Assembly (NCBI GenBank): GCA_030674185.1
Contig: JAPXFY010000031.1
Span: 44,264,874-44,328,873, forward strand
Origin: Monoplex corrugatus
Lineage: Eukaryota > Mollusca > Gastropoda > Littorinimorpha > Ranellidae
DNA length: 64,000 nt
Direction: 5' to 3'
Both the position numbers and the translations under genes were made by a program. This document shows positions 34,633 through 44,986 of the stretch, piece by piece. The notes under the pieces were generated by a model that was not told where the DNA came from, made no database searches, and saw only the letters and a list, made by a program, of their open reading frames with translations. Positions within the stretch are counted from its first letter, which is position 1. The number at the start of each line of letters is the position of its first letter.

Positions 34633-36460
34633 CCCCCCAACCCATACCGCTTATTCCGACTCTTCTACACATACAAGTTCCACTATTTTCTTCTTTTTTT
34701 TCTTCTTTTGTTTTAGTAGTAAAAAGTCAGAACAAAGCGAGTGTCTTTGATAGAAGTAATTTATATACAATGTATTACAACGAAATATGTTATACGTATA
34801 TCGCAAAAGTTTTATTAGAATTCCGAGCAATCTCTCTCTCTCTCTCTTTGAAAAATGTCATTCAAAATAAAGCTTGAGATGAAGTGAGTACAATGGTAGT
34901 TTTTGTGGAGAGTTGTACTACTGAAGCTCTTCAGAAGAGATGCCCCCCGTCAAATAAATATTTCCGCCCTAAACTCCTGACACTCTGCTGGGCCAGGCCG
35001 TATCATGAGTCCTGGATGCCCTACTGCTGTCGTCATTTTTTTCCCCTCTACCTGGTTCAAACCCGCACCTTCAAGGTGGTTGTGCGCCTCGAGGTCAAGT
35101 CACCCTTGTGATGGATGTCTTAACGCGTTCTCATTTTTTTCGTGGTTTGTTGTTTTTTTGTTGTTGTTTTTTTTTTTTTCTCTTCTGGTTCTTGCTTGCT
35201 TGAACGCGGGCAGTCACCCTTGTTTTGGATGTCTTAACCACTTCAGCTATCAGACACCTTTAATTTAAAGCCATATGAAGTTCATTTTTGTTCCTCTTCT
35301 ACAAGATCCAGCTGGAACTTTTCAGCTGCTTCTGCCACTGTCGTTAAGACTGATCTTCTTCTTTCCAAAACTCAAGAACTGTTCCATGAGGTCTTAATTT
35401 TAAGCTGATGTGCCTATCAACATGACTTTGGCTTGGAAGCTGGATTCCCTCACGTGGCTGGCCAAGCTGGCATACCTTTCAGTCCTAGAGCTTTCTCCAT
35501 TCTACTTTCATAAGCTACAGCGTTTTCTATCAAAATGATTCGATGAATGGAAGTGGGGCACTATATCAGGTCTCATGTCGCTCTTGCTGATTACTTCTGG
35601 ATGTTGGTTTCCTCCTCATCCGCACCCCACCCCCTCAATTCTGGAAGATCTTTTGAGTTATCTGCACGATCCAGCAGATCCCGTGACCATGCTCCCGATG
35701 TTTGTTTCGTCACTGCTGTGTAGAAGGTTGCTGGAGCTTCTGGTGGCGTTCACCCCCCCCCCCCCCTCTTTGGCATTACTAATTGATTGTGCAATCTCTT
35801 TGGGCACTTGATTGTGCCTCCAGGCTGTCCATTTTCCTTGGGTTGTTGCTACTTTGCATGAGGTCAGGACACAATCTACCGTTTGTTAGTCCTGGCACAG
35901 TGGATACGGTGTAATAGTACAATAGACTATGTTATCATAAACATTTCCCGGGGAAATATTACTGTGTCCGTAACTTTCAGACCTTAATACAACATTTGTC
36001 AATGACAAATGCGAAAATACTTTTAACGTTAAAACCTCGCGAAACGTTGTACTGTTAAGTGTTGATCAAAATGTAAAAACAGAATACTCGATCTTATCAT
36101 AATACTAGCAAAATCATTTATCTTAAATGCATGTTGACAAATGTGTTACGAATGTTCCCACTCTTCCAAGATACTGAACATGAGATTAAAAATTAAACAG
36201 TATAGTACCAAAATAAATCAATACTTGTCCACGTTAATGCCCATTGGAGCTACCATAGCCGATGTTTTCTCAACAGAGAATAGATTTATCTTCATGACAT
36301 GTATTTAAATTTTGATGTTCTTACTAAAACTGCCAGTTTCAATTATTATGTTTCTGTATGTTATGGTATATATTTATATGTCAAGTGTTACCTTTTTCTT
36401 ATCTGTATGAATTCACATCGTCGTCTGTTACCACGTTGTTGATGTCTGTTCATTTGTGTT
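34632..36460. other. No gene recognised; fragments of dispersed repeats
   Basis: No supported coding region. Two related fragments occur at about 35050-35125 and 35185-35240 (CACCCTTGT followed by GGATGTCTTAAC). The second contains CGCGGGCAGTCA, which also appears at 44325 and, more diverged, near 55490. A C-run lies at 35753-35766. From 35880 the sequence is AT-rich and featureless to my reading. Confidence 0.5.
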
Positions 36461-36597
36461 CTGAATCATAGTGACTGCCAGTGTTCAAGTAAATACGAAC
36501 CAGAAAAACACAAAATACAGGATCGGAACACATCTGCCATTTTCTCCCGCTGGACGCCATGTTTGGGAAGTTGTCTACTTTTTTCCCTAAATGCTGT

Positions 36598-36665
36598 GCG
36601 TTTATTCTTTGTTGTCTTTTGTATACACTCGACAAAGGCCATTTGGCTGAAAATATGCGCCTGTC
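36598..36665 (+). other. Hammerhead-like stem-loop relic
   Basis: CGACAAAGGCCATTTGGCTGAAAATATGCGCC resembles, with substitutions, the CTGACGA-stem-GAAA order seen at the Penelope element end and the motif in the 43888-44344 palindrome (shown here as 36629-36660). It is probably a relic of the same repeat family. This is inference from a short motif. Confidence 0.35.
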
Positions 36666-36734
36666 TTTGTTTTCTTACATTAAATATAATGAGTTCTAAT
36701 TCCATTTTTATGTTTTCTGTTCATTCACTTTTTT

Positions 36735-37090
36735 TAAACCAAAATTTCAAAAAGGCCAGAAGGCTAATTGGTCTTCAAGGGGTGGGACCTGGGAAATCAA
36801 CCTATCTCTCCAATGTTTTTTACCACGGCACCTGGGCAATGCCCTGCTCTTCACGATTTTCAACTGCCGTAGGATCTTTGGCGAGTGCAGCCAGAAGGCA
36901 CACGGTCCGACTCGTTTTTCGTCCCCTTCCGAAGGGCTAGATGTTCAGTTCGATTTCCGGTCAAACTGAGGAGAAAAGTCAAGGCCTTTACAGGGGCGAA
37001 CCCTGAAACATCGAGTTTAGTTATTGGCAGACAAAGGTCTGAACCATTCTGTCACTCCTCTCCCTACGCGCGCTACACACTGCGCTACAG
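36735..37090 (-). mobile_element. SINE-like module 2, inverted dispersed copy
   Basis: On the minus strand a tRNA-like head (GACAGAATGGTTCAGACC, then CAGGGTTCGCCCC) is followed by GAACTGAACATCTAGCCC, GGCAGTTGAAAATCG, GAAGAGCAGGGCATT and CACCCCTTGAAGACC. It ends near an AAATTTTGGTTT word. It is diverged from the array copies, which shows the family is dispersed and old. Confidence 0.65.
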
Positions 37091-37106
37091 GGACTAACAA
37101 AAAAAG

Positions 37107-37180
37107 TGGCGCACATGGGAGTCGAACCGATTACCTCCGTGTTATCAGCACGGCGCTCTAACCAACTAAGCTGATGGGCC
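37107..37180 (-). tRNA. tRNA-Ile(GAT)-like gene or tRNA-derived repeat head
   Basis: This 74-nt minus-strand sequence folds as a cloverleaf. The acceptor GGCCCAT/GTGCGCC has one C-C mismatch, the anticodon stem is a perfect five pairs (CCGTG/CACGG), and the loop CTGATAA gives anticodon GAT. The T-arm has loop TTCGACT with one mismatch. A seven-T terminator follows on the transcribed strand. Eukaryotic nuclear genomes normally read isoleucine codons with AAT and TAT anticodons, so a GAT copy is unexpected and a pseudogene or SINE origin is plausible. Confidence 0.6.
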
Positions 37181-37191
37181 ATCTTAAAATA

Positions 37192-37266
37192 TGGCCAGCC
37201 TGAGGGTTCAACCCACATCCTCTTCTTTATCAGCATAGTCCTCTAACCAACTGGGCTAACAGGGCC
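37192..37266 (-). pseudogene. Degenerate tRNA-Ile(GAT)-like sequence in tandem with the previous one
   Basis: This 75-nt sequence keeps the ends GGCCCTG/GCTGGCC, a D-loop CAGTTGGTTA and an anticodon loop CTGATAA (GAT). The anticodon and T stems are badly mismatched. It lies 11 bp from the better-preserved copy, in the same orientation, so the two form a tandem dimer. Confidence 0.6.
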
Positions 37267-37269
37267 ACA

Positions 37270-37805
37270 AAATCGGGTTCGTTCTGTTCATTGTAAAGCA
37301 AAATGAAATGATAAAAAAAGTTAAAGTAAAATCAGTTGTAACACAATGGATGTGATTAAAACACGACACGTGCCAAGCTTAACTTAACAGATTACGCCAT
37401 AAGAACACAGAACTGTTTTCCCTGTGTGTTGCCCGGGTCCCGCATAAACAGTATCGTCAGTTTCGTAGGCAAGGACTTCAGAGTGGAAATGCATTAGACG
37501 TGGACGTGGTCCAGACAACAAAACTCTCTCAGAACCCCGAAGGGTCAAGAACCCATTGAAATGTTGACCACCACCACTGATGTAGAGCCACAAGTTTGGA
37601 GAGGGAAACCTTTTCATTCCCCTACCTTACCCGCCAGCTTCACATAACATACAACAGGAAACTGGTAGAAACTGGTGGATAGGATCAGGGAGGGAAAGGG
37701 TAAGAACAATGGGTATCACTCTTTCCGCTTTCGTTAGGTCTCCCTGCACCCCCCTCCCCCTCCACACATCGTTTTGTGGCGGAAAAATTTCACTTTTTGT
37801 TTGTT

Positions 37806-37837
<32 letters not shown>

Positions 37838-37870
37838 CGCAGGACGATGGAATAGTTGTTTTTGTGGATA
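37270..37870. other. No gene recognised
   Basis: Mixed sequence with a T-run of about 28 at 37810-37837. Minus-strand frames at 37384-37617 and 37627-37947 show no recognisable motif and the latter crosses the T-run. Confidence 0.5.
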
Positions 37871-37874
37871 ACAA

Positions 37875-39800
37875 CGGAAGGGTCATGTTTTGTTGTGGAG
37901 GACACTAAGTCAAGTTTCATTACGGATAAGGATAATGGAATAGTCATGTTTGTGAATAAAGGATAAGGGAATAGTCATGTTTGTGGATAAAGGATAATGG
38001 AAGTCATGTTTGTGGATAAAGGATAATGGAATAGTCATGCTTTGTTGTGGATAAAGGATTATGGAATACTCGTTTCATTGTGGATAAAGGATAATGGAAG
38101 TCATGTTTCATTGTGGATAAAGGATGATGGAATAGTCATGTTTGTGGATAAAGGATAATGGAATAGTCATGTTTCATTGTGGATAAAGGATTATGGAATA
38201 GTCATGTTTGTGGATAAAGGATTATGGAATAGTCATGTTTGTGGATAAAGGATTATGGAATAGTCATGTTTCATTGTGGATAAAGGATTATGGAATAGTC
38301 ATGTTTCATTGTGGATAAAGGATTATGGAATAGTCATGTTTCATTGTGGATAAAGGATTATGGAATAGTCATGTTTGTGGATAAAGGATAATGGAATAGT
38401 CATGTTTCATTGTGGATAAAGGATAATGGAATAGTCATGTTTCATTGTGGATAAAGGATTATGGAATAGTCATGTTTGTGGATAAAGGATAATGGAATAG
38501 TCATGTTTCATTGTGGATAAAGGATTATGGAATAGTCATGTTTCATTGTGGATAAAGGATTATGGAATAGTCATGTTTCATTGTGGATAAAGGATTATGG
38601 AATAGTCATGTTTCATTGTGGATAAAGGATTATGGAATAGTCATGTTTGTGGATAAAGGATAATGGAATAGTCATGTTTCATTGTGGATAAAGGATAATG
38701 GAATAGTCAGTTTCATTGTGGATAAAGGATTAATGGAATAGTCATGTTTTGTTGTGGATAAAGGATTATGGAATAGTCATGTTTCATTGTGGATAAAGGA
38801 TAATGGAATAGTCACGTTTTGTTGTGGATAAAGGATAATGGAATAGTCACGTTTTGTTGTGGATAAAGGATAATGGAATAGTCACGTTTTGTTGTGGATA
38901 AAGGACAATGGAATAGTCACGTTTTGTTGTGGATAAAGGACTGAATCACGTTTGTGGATAAGGTCAACGATAGTCGTTTGTTGTGGATAAAGGACATGGA
39001 ATAGTCACGTTTTGTTGTGGATAAAGGATTATGAATAGTCACGTTTTGTTGTGGATAAAGGATTAATAGTCATGTTTTGTTGTGGATAAAGGATTATGGA
39101 ATAGTCATGTTTTGTTGTGGACAAAGGATTATGGAATAGTCATGTTTCTGTTGTGGATAAAGGATTATGGAATAGTCATGTTTTGTTGTGGAAAAGGATA
39201 ATGGAATAGTCATGTTTCATTGGACAAAGGACAATGGAATAGTCACGTTTTGTTGTGGACAAAGGATTATGGAATAGTCACGTTTTGTTGGGATAAAGGA
39301 TATGGAATAGTCTGTTTTGTTGTGGAAAGGATGATGGAATAATCATGTTTTGTTGTGGACAAAGGATTTTGGAATAGTCATGTTTTGTTGTGGATAAAGG
39401 ATTATAGAATAGTCATGTTTTGTTGTGGATAAAGGATTACGGAATAGTCACGTTTTGTTGTGGATAATGGATTATGGAATAGTCATGTTTTGTTGTGGAT
39501 AAAGGATTATAGAATAGTCATGTTTTGTTGTGGATAAAGGATTATGGAAGTCATGTTTTGTTGTGGATAAAGGATTATGGAATAGTCATGTTTTGTTGTG
39601 GATAAAGGATAAGGGAACAGTCACGTTTATGGATAAAGAATAATGGAATAGTCATGTTTTGTTGTGGATAAAGGACAATGGAATAGTCATGTTTTGTTGT
39701 GGATAAAGAATAATGGAATAGTCATGTTTTGTTGTGGATAAAGGATAACGGAATAGTCATGTTTCTTTTTGGAATATAATGGAATAGTCATGTTTTGTTG
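37875..39800. repeat. About 31-36 bp minisatellite
   Basis: Units contain GTGGATAAAGGATTATGG, AATAGTCATGTTT and optional CATT or TGTT linkers, which changes unit length between about 31 and 35 bp. There are roughly 55 units. A left zone rich in TTTCATTGTGG gives way to a right zone rich in TTTTGTTGTGG, and units become irregular around 38940-39320. Confidence 0.93.
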
Positions 39801-40185
39801 TGAATCATTTTTGCTCCCACTGCCTGCAGGAAGGTGATGGATAAAGGCGAGGGAGTGAGAGGGTTAATATGTACTGTGAGCAAGAGGGTTAATGATTTTT
39901 GTCAGCGAAATGGAAAAACCTGTTGTTGAGGAGGACAAAGGTCACAGACAAGGCGTGTGACATTGTGGAGTGGACGGTTGATTGGTTGCCTTGACCAGAA
40001 CAATGGGGGTCACGGTGAATTACATTTTTGTCTAACAAACCAGAAAAGTCCTTGATTAGCACACGTACATCTCACCTACTGGGTAGCCTACCTGAGTTGC
40101 CGGGGGAATTTTCCCCTCCATTCTGAATCATTCACAGTCATATTTCCTTTTTGTTGTTGTCACCGTCACAATAGATTTGCCATGT
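39800..40185. other. No gene; MITE-like fragment then unrecognised sequence
   Basis: Words such as CTGCCTGCAGGAAGG and GAGAGGGTTAAT at 39826-39895 resemble the interior and end of the TTAA MITE family. The rest is unrecognised. Confidence 0.4.
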
Positions 40186-40345
40186 GAAACTCTAGCTGCT
40201 CTCCTCTTTCAGGGCGCGTCGCCGCAGTGTAGCGCCACCTTTCTCTAACCAAAATTTCAGAAAAGCAAGTGTAGCGCCACCTTTCTCTAACCAAAATTTC
40301 AGAAAAGCAAGAAGCTAACTGACCTTCAAGGGGAGGGACCTGTAT
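40185..40345 (-). mobile_element. SINE-like module 2 fragment with a 42-bp tandem duplication
   Basis: This is the 3' end of module 2 on the minus strand (GGCGCTACACTGCGGCG complement, then AAATTTTGGTTAGAG). A 42-bp segment starting TGTAGCGCCACC is duplicated at about 40227-40311. Confidence 0.65.
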
Positions 40346-40900
40346 TATAGATTTCTGTTAGAGACAAGCCTGTGCTATAGATTTCTGTTAGAGACAAGCC
40401 TGTATTACAGATTTCTGTTAAAGACAAGTCTGTATCATAGATTTCTATAAGAGAGAAACTTGTATTATTAGTTTTTATAAGAGAGAAACCTGTATTATAG
40501 ATTTCAAGAAGAGAGAAACCTGCATTATAGGTTTCTGTAATAGAGCAAATTGCATTATAGATTTCTATAAGAGAGAAATCTGTATTATTGATTTTCATAA
40601 GAGAGAAACTTGTATTGTAGATTTAAATAAGAGAGAAACCTGTATTATGAATTTCTATAAGAGTGAAAATTGTATCATGGATTTCTATAAGAGATAAACC
40701 TGTATAATAGATTTCTATAAGAAACTTGTATTATAGATTTCTGTACGAGAAATCTGTATTATAGATTTATATAGGAGAGAAACCTGTATTATAGATTTGT
40801 ATAATAGAGAAATTTGTATTATAGATAATTCTACAAGAGACAGACCTGTTCATAGATTTCTCTGCTAGACAAGCCTGTACTATAGAGATTTTGTTCATGT
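40340..40900. repeat. About 30-bp minisatellite (roughly 18 units)
   Basis: Units contain ATAGATTTCTGTTAGAGA or ATAGATTTCTATAAGAGA followed by CCTGTATT. They diverge rightwards. Three further units reappear at 41150-41245 beyond a fragment of repeat D. Confidence 0.9.
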
Positions 40901-41084
40901 GTTTTTTCTTTAAACGTCTATATACATGTTTTCAGTTATTTACTTAAAGAAAAAATAAATTGAGTGGCTTGCAGATTGTGCTCTTTCTCGACTGACATCT
41001 TCCAGTTTTTGCACAAAAATGAGCGAGATTGGGACTGATTGTGAGGTTGACAAGTTGGGACTTTTGTTCACAGTGACTGGTGGA

Positions 41085-41150
41085 AAAAATGGACTAAATA
41101 CATGTCCCCAATTATCAATCCTAAGAGAAAGTACGTAAGACTTTATCGAA
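41085..41150 (+). mobile_element. Fragment of dispersed repeat D
   Basis: A short piece, including ATACATGTCCCCAATTATCA and GTACGTAAGACTTTATCGAA, is shared with the body of repeat D and embedded between minisatellite blocks. Confidence 0.6.
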
Positions 41151-41611
41151 AGATTTTTCTGTTAGACGCAACTTTGTATCATAGATTTCTCAGTTAGAAT
41201 CAAGTCTGTATAATAGATTTCGTTTTTAGCGACAAGTCTGTATCTCTGTTGGAGGCAGCGTGTGTGGACTGGTCCTAAGCCTTGACAAGTTTGATCACGC
41301 GTTGAAAAGGAAAGCAAAGAAAACAAAGGGCAGTTTATATGGCTGTGTGCTTGTTTAGGTACTGTATGCACAGGCTGTTGGCACGTGGTACTTGTATGGG
41401 TCCTGTATGCACAAAGTGTTAGCACGAGGAACGAACAAGAATCATTCGGTAACAGCTCACAATCAGATGATGAGCGGTCAATGCACGGAACGATCAGCAA
41501 CACCAGTTGCAAACTGTTAAAACAACACACCATGCAATGTCGGGCTCCTTTCTCTGCAGTCTATCACATCTAGATAAACAGGGTACCAAGTCGACTTCAC
41601 ACCCACACCCA

Positions 41612-41835
<224 letters not shown>

Positions 41836-41994
41836 TACATTGCAGATAAACAAAAAAAAACTAGACTTTTGATCCCGATTTTTCGGCCTGTGTGGGGCCT
41901 TCTCCAGTGGACTGTTTATTCAGGAATAATGCAACACACACACATCTATGCACACACACACACACGCACGCATGCATATTATGAAATACAAAAA

Positions 41995-42690
41995 CAACAT
42001 GGTCAAACCATATGTGATGTTCTGCGCCATGATCTCTGTCTTCTTCCTACTGATGAGGAGGCCAACGTCTTGGCAAACATTGTTGACTAACCTCTGGAGA
42101 CCAGGCAGTGTCTGAGATATCAAAATGGCAATCATCAATAAAGAGTTATCACCGGGATCACGAACTGGCACACTCTGGTCAAGGCTCTGCAGCCTGCAAG
42201 GTTGAAAAACTTGCTTCTGGACCTTAGTGTGTAGACGTACACTTCTTCATCCCGAACAGTGTCAGTAGAGAACTGAACTCTGCCTCACTCCTCTTTGAAT
42301 GGTGAATGGCTGGGAGTATGATTGTCACACTGCACTGTCCCCTACATGCCATCATGGAAAGAGATGATGAGATTCAGCAGCTTCAATGGGTGTATTTGAT
42401 CTTCTCCAGGAATGCAAAGAGGCCTTTCAGTTAAGCAGGTCAAAAACTTTGGTCACTGGATGAAGGTAACTTTTAAAGGGTGCTCCTGGTCCCAGCTGTT
42501 CTCTTCTACACGTCTGACTGAGACTGTCATGTCAGTGGTGGTTCTCTCGGCCCTTAAGCCGCATTTGGACTCTGGTGAGACGTAACCTGCTCGTGTTTGC
42601 ATTGTCTTCGGACCCACTCGGGCAAAAACCTTGCCGAGCACTGATATGCCTGTGTTTGGTGACTTACAGTAACTCAAAAACACTCAGCAT
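41995..42690 (-). pseudogene. Decayed non-LTR reverse transcriptase fragment
   Basis: Minus-strand frames show pieces of a polymerase in the correct order. KVFARVGPKTMQTRAGYVSPESKCGLRAERTTTDM lies at about 42630-42520 (the fingers block before motif A). LPGLQRLVNNVCQDVGLLISRKKTEIM lies at about 42110-42020 (the block after motif C). Stops and frameshifts separate them. The family resembles endonuclease-RT elements, but the clade is not resolved. Confidence 0.7.
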
Positions 42691-42719
42691 TCACGTTCTC
42701 TGAACACGCAGAGTGACAG

Positions 42720-42775
42720 CCTTAATGGCAGGGGTAACCCACCCACCCCCTTAATGGCAGGGGTAACCCACCCAC
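42720..42775. repeat. Short tandem duplication
   Basis: A segment of about 29 bp with CTTAATGGCAGGGGTAACCC occurs twice in a row, followed by CA repeats. Confidence 0.9.
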
Positions 42776-42779
42776 CCCA

Positions 42780-43870
42780 CACCACACACCTACCACACAC
42801 ACACACACATTCTTAGGAAGCAATGGATAAGTAACCATGACGTAGTGATAAATCTAAGTAATGAAAAAAACATGGAGTGATGCAGGAGCATACGATACTA
42901 AACCAGCAGCAATCTTAAAAGTGTTAACTAAAAAAGAAACAGCCATCAGTTTATCTAGAATGTGTGCATACAACTTTTGGCTCAGAAAACTAAACTTCAA
43001 GATAGATCACACTGTTTGGACAATGTCTCGAAACATAGCAAAGAAACTACATTAAGAAAACTGTAATGGAACATTCTCCACAATTATATATTATATACAC
43101 CATATAAATGTACTGCTGTACAAAATGAAAATAAATGAAAATAAGTATTCCTTTTGTTGGATTTAGTTTGGTTTTTTTTTCTTTGACTGTACCGTAGTTA
43201 AAACATTCTGGGGAAAAGTCGAAAACAATGCTCAGCTTTTCACTGGCAAAGTAAATAAATTCACTTTGAATGACAAGATGTCAATAGTTCTGTAAGAAAG
43301 ACAGTTAACAAAACACCTCTAACAGGCAAAATGTGCATCAGATTTATTAAAAAAGAAAAAGAAAAAAGAAAAAAAAGACGAATGCTTTAACGCAGCTTTC
43401 TATCATATTTGAAAACCGAACACAAATTAGACAAATGAACCAGTATCACTCTTAACAGCTGCTTAAAAAACAGATTATGGATGGCACTAACGGTTCATAC
43501 GAAAAGCACTATGGTGATTATTTTTTTCAGATTTAGGCGACTAACAAAATACATACGCATACGCGTACGCATATGTACTTGTCCATGAACTACACTCATG
43601 GTCACAAACAAACCTACGCGCGTACATACACATACATAGAGGAACTCGATATTCGCAGACATTCTTGTACTGAAATTGTGATCCGTTAACAAAATGACAA
43701 ATGCCTGTATTTAGATATAATGTTGCATATGTCAGTATTATTATAGAACATGTAAATACAAAACCTATGCATACACATTGGGTCACAGAAATCCAGGGAA
43801 GATACATGCTTGTAAAGACGAACGAAAATGATTAAACTGTCGTCAATAGATAAACATACAGACAGTAGAT
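42780..43870. other. No gene recognised
   Basis: AT-rich sequence. A plus-strand frame of 64 codons at 42861-43055 shows no recognisable domain, and I cannot support it as a gene. Confidence 0.45.
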
Positions 43871-43887
43871 TATATATGGTATAAAAG

Positions 43888-44344
43888 AACCAGAAGAACA
43901 AGAAAACCAATGTAAGCGCGTATCCAACGAGACAAAACAAAAAAGCGCAAATTTTCGGCCAACTAGCCTTTGTCAAGCGCGGACGCACGGTAACAGACAG
44001 ATCACAGACACCAAACAATGGATAATAAAAACGGGACTAAAAACTTCCTTGCCGCCTCGTCCAGTGGGTAAGAAGTTTTTAGTCCCGTTTTTATTATCCA
44101 TTGTTTGGTGTCATATTTTTCTTACCCACTGGACGAGGCGGCAAGGAAGTTTTTAGTCCCGTTTTTATTATCCATTGTTTGGTGTCTGTGATCTGTCTGT
44201 GACCGTGCGTCCGCGCTTGACAAAGGCTAGTTGGCCGAAAATTTGCGCTTGTTTTGTTTTGTCTCGTTGGATACGCGCTTACATTGGTTTTCTTGTTCTT
44301 CTGGTTCGTGTTTGCTTAAGCGCGGGCAGTCAAACTTGTTTTGG
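43888..44344. mobile_element. Palindromic insertion flanked by a 14-bp target duplication
   Basis: The arms 43888-44074 and 44119-44307 are inverted copies with only a few differences. The loop (44075-44118) is itself a direct copy of part of the right arm. The insert is bounded by identical 14-mers ATATGGTATAAAAG at 43874-43887 and 44345-44358. Each arm contains a hammerhead-like order TTGACAA, AGGC stem, GGCC, GAAA (44217-44240 on plus; 43953-43976 on minus). The tail after the right arm carries CGCGGGCAGTCA, seen elsewhere at 35210. It resembles a retroelement-derived, possibly Penelope-related, inverted insertion. Confidence 0.75.
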
Positions 44345-44359
44345 ATATGGTATAAAAGA

Positions 44360-44985
44360 CTAACCCAAAACGTCAAACTGTTCATTTATAGATAAACATA
44401 CAGACGCTACATTATGAATTGTATTTCACCAATGTATGTCGAGAGAGAGAGAGAGAGAGAGAGAAAGGGGGGGGGGGGAGAGGACCAATGAAAAAGGGCA
44501 TGTGAAGCACTTCAAAAAGAAAAGAGAAACGGGTGCTCCATGTAAAACAAAACAAAACTAAATAAAAACAAAAACAAACAACACATAAACACATATGCAA
44601 CAACACATACATACAAACATGCACACAAATACACACACACAAAACACACACACTCACACGCACGCGCGTGCACACACACATAGTATTACATAGCCGACCA
44701 CATACACTTAAAAGCCTACTTGTATATTTCAGTGAACCTTAACGTGCCGCCTACACACGAAAAAAAAAAGGGGGAGCGGGGAGGGGGGAGCGGGGAGGTG
44801 ATGGGGGACTGGGGGGTGGGAGAAAGGAAAACTCACCTTCCCTTCTACCTTCTCCCCACCTCCTTCAAGTTTCCCCATCCACACATCCATCTCTCCTCCC
44901 TCGCACGAGCGATCAGAGGATAACTTGCCCCTACCTGGCTTGCGATCAATCGATCAATACACCAACAATGCTCTTCTGGCTCTGA
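44360..44985. other. No gene; short simple repeats
   Basis: A GA run at 44440-44463, a G-run near 44467-44476, CA-rich sequence at 44630-44680 and a G-rich stretch at 44770-44820. Confidence 0.6.
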
Positions 44986-44986
44986 C

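Noticed and set aside
42861..43055. 64-codon plus-strand frame without simple repeats
   Set aside because: No recognisable domain, splice context or promoter evidence; this length is expected by chance in AT-rich sequence.
43686..44363. Matching frames on opposite strands starting MFGVCDLSVTVRPRLTK
   Set aside because: They are the same sequence read in the two arms of the palindromic insertion; no protein family is recognised.
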